A stretch of DNA of 64,000 bases from Campylobacter concisus (lineage in GTDB: Bacteria; Campylobacterota; Campylobacteria; Campylobacterales; Campylobacteraceae), in NCBI RefSeq assembly GCF_003048595.2, contig NZ_CP049270.1, forward strand, positions 992,001-1,056,000, written 5' to 3'. The notes beneath the pieces were generated by a model. That model had not been told where the DNA came from. It ran no database searches and saw only the letters and a program-made list of their open reading frames with translations. Both the position numbers and the translations under genes were made by a program. Below are positions 19,685 through 28,145 of the stretch, piece by piece (position 1 is the stretch's first letter; every line of letters begins with the position of its first letter).

Positions 19685-20368
19685 TTAATGCTCGTGCTCA
19701 CTAATAGCAACGGCACCAGCTAGATAAACGTAAGTTAGCATCATGAAAATAAATGTTTGCAAAACAGCCATAAGCGTTAGAAGTGCGAAAGCTGGAAGCG
19801 GAGCAAACCAAGGTGCAAGTGTAAGCATCGCTAGTAAGAATAGATCATCGCCCTTGATATTACCAAAAAGACGAAATGATAGCGAAACTACGCGTGAAAG
19901 ATGTGAGATGACTTCGACTGGAAACATTATCGGAGCTAGAAATTTGTTTGGTCCCATAAAGTGTCCAAAGTATTTAAAAAATCCATTTTCTCTAATGCCC
20001 TCAAAGTTGTAATAAACAAATACAACTAAAGCCAAAACTAGAGTTAAATTTAGACTTGATGTTGGTGACTCAAATCCAGGAATAATACCTACAACATTTG
20101 AAAAAAATACGATAAAACCGATAGTTGCAACAAGTGGAAGATATTTCCTAGCTAGTTTTTCACTGCCTAAAGTATCTCTTCCCATCGATATAACGCCCTC
20201 CAAATAAGCTTCAACTATATTTTGAAGACCTCTTGGTACAAGTTGCATCTTACTCCTTGCTATATAAGCAACTATGATAACAATCAAAGCTACAAGCAGA
20301 AAGTGAAACGCATAGATAAAGGCGTGGGAGCTATTTAGGAAATTTGAAAATAGAAACAAATCTTTCAT
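19685..20368 (-). CDS. atpB: F0F1 ATP synthase subunit a
   Basis: The membrane stator subunit that forms the two proton half-channels against the c-ring. It has 227 residues and about five to six transmembrane segments. The helix with SLSFRLFGN contains the essential arginine, and the last helices follow the family pattern. As in other Campylobacter, atpB stands alone, away from the rest of the atp genes. The terminator at 19656 ends its transcript. Confidence 0.95.
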   Translation of the reverse strand: MKDLFLFSNFLNSSHAFIYAFHFLLVALIVIIVAYIARSKMQLVPRGLQNIVEAYLEGVISMGRDTLGSEKLARKYLPLVATIGFIVFFSNVVGIIPGFESPTSSLNLTLVLALVVFVYYNFEGIRENGFFKYFGHFMGPNKFLAPIMFPVEVISHLSRVVSLSFRLFGNIKGDDLFLLAMLTLAPWFAPLPAFALLTLMAVLQTFIFMMLTYVYLAGAVAISEHEH

Positions 20369-20433
20369 TAATTTACCTTGGATTTAGAATTTTGCGTGAT
20401 TGTAACAAAATTATTGTTAAAACATTTTTAATT

Positions 20434-21195
20434 TTAAACTCTGAAATAATCGAAAATCAATTTACAAATAGTCACTGCAACTACCATTAGAAACATTGTT
20501 CTAATAAATTTGACCTCTTTTTTAATGACAAGATTTGATCCAAAATATGCGCCTAAAATTTGACCAACTGCCATCAAAAGTCCAACAACCCAAAGCATCT
20601 GTCCGCCAGCTATAAAAATGCCAAGAGCAACGATATTGCTAGTAAAATTTAAGAGTTTCGTATGGGCAACAGCTTTTTTTAAATTTAGCCCAATTAATGC
20701 CACTATCGCAAATGTCCAAAAAGAGCCTGTTCCTGGACCAAAAAAACCATCATAAAAGCCAAGTATTAGCCCAAAAACTACATAAAATAGCTTTTCATTC
20801 ATCTTTGCAGCTCTATCATTTTCGCCGACTTTTGGCATAAAAAGCGTATAGATAAAAATAGAAATCAGTAAAAATGGGATAATTATCTTTAAAAAATTTG
20901 TATTTAAAAATAGAATAACCACTGCTCCGATGATAGCTCCAATGAAAGTAAAAACGATACCTACAAAGCACTCTTTATAATTAATTAATCCCCGTTTTGT
21001 GAAATTTAGAGTCGCTGTAAAGCTACCAAAAACTCCTTGGAGCTTATTTGTACCAAGTGCAAGGTGTGGCGGCACACCCATCGCCATAATAGCTGGAAGC
21101 GTTATAAGCCCACCTCCACCAGCGATAGAATCGATAAAACCACCTAAAAACGCAGCTACAAAAAAAACGACATAGCTAAGTAGATCAAATTCCAT
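20434..21195 (-). CDS. TSUP (TauE/SafE) family membrane transporter
   Basis: A 253-residue permease with about eight transmembrane segments. The family signature GGFIDSIAGGGGLITLPAIMA is near the N-terminus, and its repeat LGFYDGFFGPGTGSFW is near residue 140. The TSUP family moves sulfite, sulfonates and related organic anions; the substrate here is not readable. No operon partner is seen: gaps of 65 bp and 154 bp flank it. Confidence 0.88.
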   Translation of the reverse strand: MEFDLLSYVVFFVAAFLGGFIDSIAGGGGLITLPAIMAMGVPPHLALGTNKLQGVFGSFTATLNFTKRGLINYKECFVGIVFTFIGAIIGAVVILFLNTNFLKIIIPFLLISIFIYTLFMPKVGENDRAAKMNEKLFYVVFGLILGFYDGFFGPGTGSFWTFAIVALIGLNLKKAVAHTKLLNFTSNIVALGIFIAGGQMLWVVGLLMAVGQILGAYFGSNLVIKKEVKFIRTMFLMVVAVTICKLIFDYFRV

Positions 21196-21305
21196 TTTTT
21201 GCTCTTTTGATAATTGAAATAAAAGCAGATTGTAATTTATTTGTACTTATCTTTTTGTAAAATTTTTATATTTGAAATGAGAGATTTTTAAAATTTATAA
21301 ATTTT

Positions 21306-21338
21306 AACGAGCCTTTAGATCTAGCTCAAAGACTCGTT
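21306..21338 (-). terminator. Terminator of sodC
   Basis: Stem AACGAG-C-CTTT (21306-21316) pairs with AAAG-A-CTCGTT (21328-21338) with one mismatch. It lies just past the sodC stop on the minus strand and is followed by an AT-rich run. Confidence 0.6.
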
Positions 21339-21349
21339 TATTAAAGTGA

Positions 21350-21886
21350 TTACTTAATAACGCCACAAAGCATTCTAGCACCGCCACCGCCAAGTGCTTT
21401 TGGATTGTCGCTGTGATTATCGCCACCAACATGAACCATTAGTGAGTGACCTTTTAGCTCGTCAAGATTTTTTATCTTTGGGGCTAGCACTGGATAGTTC
21501 GCATTGCCCTCAGCATCTACGTAAAGTGCTGGCAAATCGCCTTTGTGGCCCTTGTCGTCCCATGCAAAAGAGTGCATCTTTGTGCCAGCTGGATCCCAGT
21601 GACCGCCTGCTTTCATGCCAAGGCCTTTTTCAGTCGCACCACAGTCAGCATTTTCATGGATGTGAAAGCCGTGTAGTCCTGCAGTAAGTCCCTTTAAATT
21701 TGGAAAAAATGCAACGCCGTAGTTTGTCTTAACAGCTACTACTTCGCCGACACTCTTATCGCCCTTCTCACTTAGTTCATTAACAGGTATAACTAGATGC
21801 TCTCCAGCTTTTGCATCAAAGTGATGACCTTCGTGAGCAAAAAGCAAAGTTCCTAAAACTGCACTTAGTAAAACGATTTTTTTCAT
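21350..21886 (-). CDS. sodC: Periplasmic Cu/Zn superoxide dismutase
   Basis: Dismutates superoxide in the periplasm. It has 178 residues and a signal peptide of about 17 residues. The mature chain probably starts HEGHH, a histidine-rich end likely to bind metal. Copper ligands are in [12 protein letters not shown] (His75, His77; Cys82 forms the disulfide with the C-terminal LCGV Cys). Zinc ligands lie in GGHWDP and the HSD region. The gene has its own SD (AAGGAG) and terminator and appears monocistronic. Confidence 0.95.
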   Translation of the reverse strand: MKKIVLLSAVLGTLLFAHEGHHFDAKAGEHLVIPVNELSEKGDKSVGEVVAVKTNYGVAFFPNLKGLTAGLHGFHIHENADCGATEKGLGMKAGGHWDPAGTKMHSFAWDDKGHKGDLPALYVDAEGNANYPVLAPKIKNLDELKGHSLMVHVGGDNHSDNPKALGGGGARMLCGVIK

Positions 21887-21952
21887 ACAAGCTCCTTATG
21901 GATAAAATTGTATGGCAAGTCTACCCTAAATTTAAAAATTTAGCAATAATTT

Positions 21953-22720
21953 TTATTTTTTAAGATTTTTTACGATAGTTTCTAGCTCTTTGCTCTGCCC
22001 TATTCTATAAAGCGCAAAGTCGTATTTTATCGGATCAAACTCGTCAAATTCTCTAAGTTTTTTTGTAAGATCCATGACTGCTTTGAAATCGTAGCTCTTT
22101 CTGTTTATAAGTCCTAAATTTAAAGAAACTCTATGTGTATGCACGTCAAGCGGTATCAAAAGCCTATCTTTTGGCAAATTTTTAAATAGTCCAAGGTCAA
22201 TATCACTATCCCTTACCATCCAGCGAAGATACATGTTATAGCGTTTATATGGGCTTTGTGGCTCTTTGTCAAAACTCTTACCAAAGAAAAACTCATATCC
22301 GTCCGAGCGGTAAGAATTTAGCTTATATATAAATTTGATAAGCTCATTTACGCCCTCTATCATCTCGCCATTTTTTGCAAGACCTTGGCGTAAAATTTCC
22401 TCTATCTCGCCCTCTTTTTTAAGGCGTGAAAGAGTGATAAAAATTTCTCTTACATCATTTTCATTTTGAAAGCGGTATTTGAAATTTGATAAATTTTTTT
22501 TGATATTTTGCTCACTCTCATCAAGCAAACCAAAATCAAGCGAATTTAGAAATTTTACTATCATTTTTGCATTACCATAAGCAAATAACGCACAAATGAG
22601 CGCTATGTTTGGCTCTTTAAATTTAGTGGCTACTTGAAGTGGATCTGGGGCTTCAAACAGCCCCAAATTTGTATTTTTGCTAAGTACGTGTGAGTCTAAA
22701 AGGCTCTTTAGCTCACTCAT
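21953..22720 (-). CDS. TIGR02757 (DUF2400) family protein
   Basis: A 255-residue conserved protein with the family signature RWMVRDSDIDLGLF followed by LLIPLDVHTHRVS. The helical fold resembles the HhH-GPD DNA glycosylase group, but the catalytic role is unknown. It overlaps flgK by 4 bp. The same adjacency to flgK occurs in C. jejuni as I recall it, so it is transcribed with the flagellar genes. Confidence 0.8.
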   Translation of the reverse strand: MSELKSLLDSHVLSKNTNLGLFEAPDPLQVATKFKEPNIALICALFAYGNAKMIVKFLNSLDFGLLDESEQNIKKNLSNFKYRFQNENDVREIFITLSRLKKEGEIEEILRQGLAKNGEMIEGVNELIKFIYKLNSYRSDGYEFFFGKSFDKEPQSPYKRYNMYLRWMVRDSDIDLGLFKNLPKDRLLIPLDVHTHRVSLNLGLINRKSYDFKAVMDLTKKLREFDEFDPIKYDFALYRIGQSKELETIVKNLKK

Positions 22721-24588
22721 TGTTTTAGCGAAAGAAGCGTGTCAAGCATTTGATCAACTGTCGTGATGATCTTTGCCGCTGCGCCGTAACTTGCTTGAAA
22801 GCGGATCAAATTTGTAAGCTCTTCATTGGTATCTACGCCACTTGTTGATTGAAATTCCTCTTCAGCTGTCTTTTGCAAAGACGTATTTGTATCGTGGATC
22901 GTATTATTCGCCTCTGTATCACTCGCCATATCAGTCGTAAGATAGCGGTAATATCCCTCAATCGTCTCATCTCTATCAAGCGCTATACCACTTGAGTAAA
23001 AGGTCTGCTTTTGATACTGAAGCTGGATCATTTTATTAGCAACTTCATTATTTCCGATAACTGGCTTTGAGTAGGCACGAAGCTTTGTGTGGTCTTGGGT
23101 AAAATTTTGATTTATGCCGATACTATTTGAGTCAGTACCTGAAAAAAATCTATTTATGCCAACAGCGCCTGGAAAATTTGTGCCGTGATCGACTATCGAT
23201 ATGCTATAAAGCCCTTGAGCTTGTTTTGGAATGAGAGAAAATGTGCCTTTTTTAGTATTTTTATCATAAAAATATGACGCCTCAAAAAAGTCATCAACGT
23301 CATTTAGCATATTATTGTCTTTATTGTCATCTGAGTTTGAGTTAAAGTCTTTGACGATAGAGTTGCCATATCTTGTATCATTCATCGTCGTCGTGCCATT
23401 TACATTTATAGTTTTTCTGGCCACGACATTGCCTTTGTTATCATAAACAATAGCTTCAAAACTTCCGTTTCTTATACTATTATCATGATTCATCAACGTC
23501 TTATCGCCTTCTAAATAACTTATCGGATCTGAGTTAGAAATTTCAACTGCGGATTCGGCATAGATATTATTTGTACTTGTTATCAAGGTTTTACTAAATG
23601 TATTTAGATTATCAATGTATTTTTGGATCGTTCCGTCGCTAAATTTATCATTATCTGGCTCGTAGTTTCGGCCTCTAAGATCAAGTGCTGCTCCGATTTT
23701 ACCGCCTGTAATCTTTTCTTCCATTGGGATTCTTCTGCCATCTTCTCTTTCATAATAAATTTTTGTATATCTTCCACTTTCAGTTGAACTCATAGAAATT
23801 TCATGAAAATTTACACCATCAACGATACTTACACCGCCAATGTTTAGATTGTAGTATTTTCCTTGATCTGTTATTCCTGTATCTACCCTAGAATTGCTCT
23901 TTAGATCACTTTTATAAACTGCTGTATTCACTAGCTTTGACATAGCAAGCTCAAGCTCATCACGTTTATCACGAAGATCATTTGCATTTATTTTTATACC
24001 AGCGTCTGCGCCTGATTCTATTCTTTGGATTTGCTTATTGATATTTGCTATTTGTCTGCCTAGAGAATTTATCTCTTTTATATTTATTTTTATCGTTTCA
24101 TCAATCTTTTCATGCATATCATAAAGCATCTTTGATGAGCGGTTGATACTTGCAGTCAATACACTTGCTTTATTTATCAAATTTACTTTCTGAGCACCTG
24201 CATTAGGGTTTGAAGCAAAGTTATTCCACGCGGAAAAATACTCCTGAATATCCTTCACCATTCCATTATCTTTTAGATCAGGAAAATATTTTGTAGCTTC
24301 TTGCAAAATTCTTTGTTTATAGGCTGTATTTTCTAAATTTGACGATGAGTACTTTAGTCTTGAGTAGGCAAACTCATCATGAAGCCTTGTTATAGTATCT
24401 ACTTGTGTACCTGTGCCAACTCCACCAGGGACTGTATTCATCGCTGGAGATGCGGATTGGACAACACGCTGTCTTGTATAGTAGTTGCTATCAGCGTTTG
24501 CGATATTATTTCCGGTTGTACTTATTTGAAGCTGGGCCGCATTTAGCCCTGAAACACCAGTGCCTAATGACATAAAGATATTAGCCAT
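22717..24588 (-). CDS. flgK: Flagellar hook-associated protein 1
   Basis: FlgK forms the junction between hook and filament. The 623 residues show the standard N-terminal coiled-coil D0 region (SLGTGVSGLNAAQLQISTTG, with the ANADSNYYTRQR motif) and the C-terminal D0 helix ending DQMLDTLLSLKQ. It is exported by the flagellar type III system, with FlgN as chaperone. The gene lies 3 bp after flgN. Confidence 0.96.
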   Translation of the reverse strand: MANIFMSLGTGVSGLNAAQLQISTTGNNIANADSNYYTRQRVVQSASPAMNTVPGGVGTGTQVDTITRLHDEFAYSRLKYSSSNLENTAYKQRILQEATKYFPDLKDNGMVKDIQEYFSAWNNFASNPNAGAQKVNLINKASVLTASINRSSKMLYDMHEKIDETIKINIKEINSLGRQIANINKQIQRIESGADAGIKINANDLRDKRDELELAMSKLVNTAVYKSDLKSNSRVDTGITDQGKYYNLNIGGVSIVDGVNFHEISMSSTESGRYTKIYYEREDGRRIPMEEKITGGKIGAALDLRGRNYEPDNDKFSDGTIQKYIDNLNTFSKTLITSTNNIYAESAVEISNSDPISYLEGDKTLMNHDNSIRNGSFEAIVYDNKGNVVARKTINVNGTTTMNDTRYGNSIVKDFNSNSDDNKDNNMLNDVDDFFEASYFYDKNTKKGTFSLIPKQAQGLYSISIVDHGTNFPGAVGINRFFSGTDSNSIGINQNFTQDHTKLRAYSKPVIGNNEVANKMIQLQYQKQTFYSSGIALDRDETIEGYYRYLTTDMASDTEANNTIHDTNTSLQKTAEEEFQSTSGVDTNEELTNLIRFQASYGAAAKIITTVDQMLDTLLSLKQ

Positions 24589-24591
24589 TTT

Positions 24592-25023
24592 TTAAACCCT
24601 TGATTTATAAAAATTATTATCTATGCTATTTCCATCTTGGCCGTATTCACTTGTTTTAGTTCCAAAAATTTTTTCATTAAGTGAGTCAAAAAATTCTTTA
24701 ACAGCAACAACATGTCTTGCATATTCTTTATTGACTTTATGTAAATTTTCAAGCTTTGAACGCATAAGTACAAGCTTTGACTTCACTTCATCGTCTAAAA
24801 CACTAGCAAGTGTAGTCGTACCGCTCTCTTTTGATACCTTTAAAAGCTCTTTATCTAGTACTCTTTTTGTATCTTCAAATGCACGAACTAAGGCATTTTT
24901 TTTCTTTACACTCTCATCAACACTTGAGTGTTTAGCCTCTTTTATATTTGCGATATCTTGTATGGTTAAAGTTATAAGCTCATCAAGCTCGCCTATAGCC
25001 TCGTCCAAAAGCTTTTTTATCAT
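24592..25023 (-). CDS. flgN: FlgN-like flagellar export chaperone
   Basis: A 143-residue all-helical protein placed between flgM and flgK, the position of the FlgK/FlgL chaperone FlgN. Sequence likeness is weak, as is normal for this family. The call rests on size, predicted coiled coil and gene order. The start has a normal AAGGAA-type site. Confidence 0.75.
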   Translation of the reverse strand: MIKKLLDEAIGELDELITLTIQDIANIKEAKHSSVDESVKKKNALVRAFEDTKRVLDKELLKVSKESGTTTLASVLDDEVKSKLVLMRSKLENLHKVNKEYARHVVAVKEFFDSLNEKIFGTKTSEYGQDGNSIDNNFYKSRV

Positions 25024-25036
25024 TTAAATTCCTTAA

Positions 25037-25240
25037 TTACAGCAACGCATCAGCCACAGCCCTAGCCGTTTTTGAGATATCAACCTGATAAGTGCCATTT
25101 GCTATGGCATCAGCTATCTCTTTTAGCTTTGCGTTTTCGTTTGTTCTTACTTCTTTACTCTGAGTTTCGACCTTGGCATCGCTATTTTTATTTAGCGTAT
25201 TTGCCTGAAAATTTGGTCTTTGATTCAAAGGCCTTATCAT
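25037..25240 (-). CDS. flgM: Anti-sigma-28 factor FlgM
   Basis: A 67-residue protein that binds and holds FliA (sigma-28) until the hook is finished and FlgM is secreted. The C-terminal half (LKEIADAIANGTYQVDISKTARAVADALL) carries the conserved FlgM helix pair. The ATG at 25240 is preferred to one two codons earlier because AAGAGG is 7 bases before it. A sigma-28-like promoter lies 36 bases upstream. Confidence 0.85.
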   Translation of the reverse strand: MIRPLNQRPNFQANTLNKNSDAKVETQSKEVRTNENAKLKEIADAIANGTYQVDISKTARAVADALL

Positions 25241-25275
25241 ATTCATACCTCTTAAAATAAAATATTTATATCACT

Positions 25276-25302
25276 ACATCGGCAGAATATAAATTTACTT
25301 AA
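25276..25302 (-). promoter_or_regulatory. Candidate sigma-28 promoter of flgM
   Basis: On the minus strand: TTAA (25302-25299), 15 bases, then GCCGATGT (25283-25276). The -10 differs from the sigma-28 consensus GCCGATAA only at its end and matches the flaG promoter in this window (CCGATGTAG). It overlaps the flgJ stop codon. Confidence 0.6.
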
Positions 25303-25598
25303 GAGTCTCTCTTTAAAAAATCGTACAAAAGTTCTGAAAAACCAAGATTTCCGCTCAATGCTTTACTAATTGCATCGTTATACATCGACCTATAAATGTC
25401 GCTACCAGCAGCCTTTGGATATAGCGAGTTGTGCTCATCTTCTTTTAAAGCAATATCAAGCACAGCCTTTACCATATATGCCTCAAATGCATCAGTTTGC
25501 TCTTTTAAAAGTGCATCTTGTTTAGCATTTGCGTTTTTTATCTTATTTGTAGAAATTTCATTGTATGAATTTAGCGCTAAGGTGTTATCTATTTGCAT
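25299..25598 (-). CDS. flgJ: Rod-binding protein FlgJ (rod-binding domain only)
   Basis: A 99-residue protein matching the N-terminal rod-binding domain of FlgJ ([18 protein letters not shown], ...[13 protein letters not shown]). It lacks the C-terminal muramidase domain of the enteric protein, as is usual in epsilon-proteobacteria. It would cap or scaffold the growing rod. It overlaps flgI by one base. Confidence 0.88.
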   Translation of the reverse strand: MQIDNTLALNSYNEISTNKIKNANAKQDALLKEQTDAFEAYMVKAVLDIALKEDEHNSLYPKAAGSDIYRSMYNDAISKALSGNLGFSELLYDFLKRDS

Positions 25599-26650
25599 TA
25601 TATTATCTCCAGATCGACTTGTATCGCGCCAACTCGTTTTAAATTTTCAAGTATCGAGATGATGTCACTTGGTGTTGCTCCAAGCTTATTTAAGGCCCTT
25701 GTGACATTCGCAACGGTTGTTTTTTCACCTGAAATTTTAAGTAAATTTTGACTAGGTGCGACTGATGTGTCACTTCCTATGTTTATATCATTTTGCGCTG
25801 CCTCATCATAGCTATTTGGCTCTATTTTTATTGTAATTGCACCGTGAGTTAATACAACTGGACTAACCACAGCATTTATACCACTTACTATTGTGCCGGT
25901 TCTTTCGTCAACCACTATCTTTTCATCTGGCTTATACTCCACATCAAGATCAAGCACAGCGCTTGCAAGCTCGATAATGCTAACATCATCTGGCTTTTTA
26001 ACGATAACCGTTCTTGGATCGATCGCCTTTGCGGCATCATCAGAGATATTTGCATTTATAGCATTTTGGATATCAAGAGCGGTTTTAAAATTTGTATCTT
26101 TTAGGCTTAGTCTTATGCTATCTTGATTGTAAATATCATAAGTCACTTCTCGTTCAACCAAAGCTCCATTTAGGATAGAGCCAACGGTTGGGTGGTTGCC
26201 ACCTGATCTACCCATGCTTTTTCCGCCGATGCTTAAAGCACCCTGAGCCAAAGCGTAAATATCACCATCAACACCTTTTAGTGGCGTCATGAGAAGGGTG
26301 CCACCTTGCAAACTTTTTGCATCGCCGATAGATGAGATCACGACATCGAGTTTATCACCATGCCTTGCAAATGCAGGAAGCTTGGCTGTTACCATAACAG
26401 CAGCTGCATTTTTTGACTTGATATCATCTGGGTTTATCTTTACGTTTACGCCTTGAAGCATGTTTGATAAAGACTGGATCGTAAATTTTGACGTTGAGCC
26501 ATCACCTGTGCCGTTTAGTCCTACAACTAGGCCGTAGCCTATTAGCTGGTTATCCCTTACGCCAACGATGTTTGCAAGCTCTTTTATCTGCGTAGCAAAG
26601 GCTGAAGTAGCTATCACTGAAGCTGCTACAAAAGATAAAAATTTTTTCAT
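25598..26650 (-). CDS. flgI: Flagellar P-ring protein
   Basis: FlgI builds the P-ring in the periplasm. It has 350 residues with a cleavable signal peptide (about 1-19). Family motifs are [29 protein letters not shown] near the start and [22 protein letters not shown]. It is the first gene of flgI-flgJ-flgM-flgN-flgK with a sigma-54 promoter in front. Confidence 0.96.
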   Translation of the reverse strand: MKKFLSFVAASVIATSAFATQIKELANIVGVRDNQLIGYGLVVGLNGTGDGSTSKFTIQSLSNMLQGVNVKINPDDIKSKNAAAVMVTAKLPAFARHGDKLDVVISSIGDAKSLQGGTLLMTPLKGVDGDIYALAQGALSIGGKSMGRSGGNHPTVGSILNGALVEREVTYDIYNQDSIRLSLKDTNFKTALDIQNAINANISDDAAKAIDPRTVIVKKPDDVSIIELASAVLDLDVEYKPDEKIVVDERTGTIVSGINAVVSPVVLTHGAITIKIEPNSYDEAAQNDINIGSDTSVAPSQNLLKISGEKTTVANVTRALNKLGATPSDIISILENLKRVGAIQVDLEII

Positions 26651-26687
26651 ATTTTTTCCTAAAATTTAGCTATTTTAGGTTTTTAAA

Positions 26688-26701
26688 GCAAAAGATGTTC
26701 C
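26688..26701 (-). promoter_or_regulatory. Sigma-54 promoter of the flgI operon
   Basis: On the minus strand TTTGGAACATCTTTTGCTTT has GG (26701-26700), exactly 10 bases, then GC (26689-26688), the RpoN -24/-12 pattern in its Campylobacter form. It lies about 38 bases before the flgI start. It fits middle-class flagellar genes controlled by FlgSR-RpoN. Confidence 0.75.
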
Positions 26702-26719
26702 AAATTTTACTATAAATTT

Positions 26720-27286
26720 TTATTGAAAATAAGAGAGCGAAGTAGCTCCAAATTTTTTAAATTTTACAAGTTTATATGTAGAAATTTCATCGCAAAATTT
26801 AAAGTCGCTGTTGTGTTCAAAAACTATCATATAAATTTTCTCTTTTTTTAGCTGTGAGATTAAATTTACAAGCTTTTCGTAGATCCCATCAAAGCCAGCT
26901 CTTATGTCAAATGGTGGATCAAGGTAGAGCAACACCTTGCCACTTTGAGAATTTATAAGATCAGGCAAGACAGAAAAGGTATCGCCATTTATCGCTTTTA
27001 AATTTGAGCACCCTAGGCTAGCAAGATTGCTTTGTGTGATCTTAAAAGCGGCTCTATCTTTTTCGATAGCGATAGCCTCACGTGCTCCGTTGCTAATGGC
27101 CTCGCTTGCCATCACGCCACTTCCACCAAAGCCCTCTATAAATGTAAGCGAGTAAATTTCATCTCTAATGACGTTAAAGAAGGACTCTTTTACGATGCTT
27201 TTTGTGCTTCTAGTCGTGCTTAGGCTTGGCAGTTCAAGCCTTTTACCTTTAAATTTACCACTTGAGATTTTAGTGTAGAGTTTCAC
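26720..27286 (-). CDS. rsmD: 16S rRNA (guanine966-N2)-methyltransferase
   Basis: A class I SAM methyltransferase of 188 residues. Family features are the opening KISSGKFKGKRLELP, motif I FIEGFGGSGVMASEA and catalytic LYLDPPFD. It modifies G966 of 16S rRNA before 30S assembly is complete. It overlaps the upstream hypothetical gene by 4 bp and is not part of the flagellar operon functionally. Confidence 0.88.
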   Translation of the reverse strand: MKLYTKISSGKFKGKRLELPSLSTTRSTKSIVKESFFNVIRDEIYSLTFIEGFGGSGVMASEAISNGAREAIAIEKDRAAFKITQSNLASLGCSNLKAINGDTFSVLPDLINSQSGKVLLYLDPPFDIRAGFDGIYEKLVNLISQLKKEKIYMIVFEHNSDFKFCDEISTYKLVKFKKFGATSLSYFQ

Positions 27287-27627
27287 TGGTTTGCCCTTAG
27301 AATTTCAAGAAGATCAGCTTTAAATTTATCTATCAAAAGTGAAATTTTCTCTTCTAAGCCCTTTTCATTTTTAGCTTCATTTAGCTCATTTGCTTTTGAA
27401 ATTTGCATAGCTGAGTAAAATTCTTCAAGCGTATCAAGAAGTGTCGTCTTGGTAAAAGGATGAGAAAGATGAGCATTTTTACCTATTATAAATAGTGGTT
27501 TTTTTGTCGCAATCTCGCGGTCACTCACTACAAAATCACAATCCTTATGATGAGCAGCCAAATTTCCACAAAAAAGCAGCAGTGTCTTTTGAAGTAAAAT
27601 ACACTCGCACTCAAATGAAATTTTCAT
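27283..27627 (-). CDS. Conserved hypothetical protein upstream of rsmD
   Basis: A 114-residue protein with no signal peptide or membrane segment. The N-terminal 45 residues contain several Cys and His (CECILL, AAHHKDCDF); the C-terminal part is helical. The 4-bp overlap with rsmD suggests translational coupling. I do not recognise the family. Confidence 0.6.
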   Translation of the reverse strand: MKISFECECILLQKTLLLFCGNLAAHHKDCDFVVSDREIATKKPLFIIGKNAHLSHPFTKTTLLDTLEEFYSAMQISKANELNEAKNEKGLEEKISLLIDKFKADLLEILRANQ

Positions 27628-27688
27628 ATCTCTTCCTATAAATTTTTGCTTGATTTTAGCCTAAATAATCAAAAATTTATATAAACAC

Positions 27689-27715
27689 TAAAGGATTTTA
27701 AAATTTTACCGATGT
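27689..27715 (+). promoter_or_regulatory. Sigma-28 promoter of flaG-fliD-fliS
   Basis: TAAA (27689-27692), exactly 15 bases, ACCGATGT (27708-27715). Compared with the consensus TAAA-N15-GCCGATAA this is a strong match. The flaG ATG is about 33 bases downstream with AAGGAG before it. It fits late, FliA-dependent flagellar genes. Confidence 0.75.
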
Positions 27716-27747
27716 AGAAGTTAACGTAAGTTTTAAGGAGTAAAACT

Positions 27748-28143
27748 ATGGAAATCTTTAAGGCAGCAGCAAATCAGGTACTAGATACGAGCATGAGTAC
27801 ATCTGCTCAGCGTCAAATAGATAGCAGACCTATCGAGCATTCTGATGTTAAATTAAGTGCTGATAAAAACAATGAAACAAAAGACATTAACGAGCTAGAC
27901 GGACTTAGCAACGAAGAGCTTGCCAAAAGAACAAGAGAGGTCACTGACAGACTAAACTATCAAATGCAGCAACTCGATACTAATGTAAGGTTTGCTTACA
28001 ATGAGAAGCTAAATTTAATGGTTGTGCAAGTAAAAGATGCTAAAACTGGCGAAGAGATAACACAACTTCCAAGTAAGGAAGCTATAAGAATAAGTGAGTA
28101 TTTCAAAGAAAGTATCGGAATACTTTTTGACAAGGAGAGTTAA
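27748..28143 (+). CDS. flaG: FlaG family flagellar protein
   Basis: A 131-residue FlaG protein. The C-terminal domain (NYQMQQLDTNVRFAYNEKLN...VVQVKDAKTGEEITQLPSKEAI) is the family core; the N-terminal half is low complexity. FlaG influences filament length in Campylobacter and relatives. It precedes fliD by 2 bp in the usual late-gene order. Confidence 0.9.
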   Translation: MEIFKAAANQVLDTSMSTSAQRQIDSRPIEHSDVKLSADKNNETKDINELDGLSNEELAKRTREVTDRLNYQMQQLDTNVRFAYNEKLNLMVVQVKDAKTGEEITQLPSKEAIRISEYFKESIGILFDKES

Positions 28144-28145
28144 AA

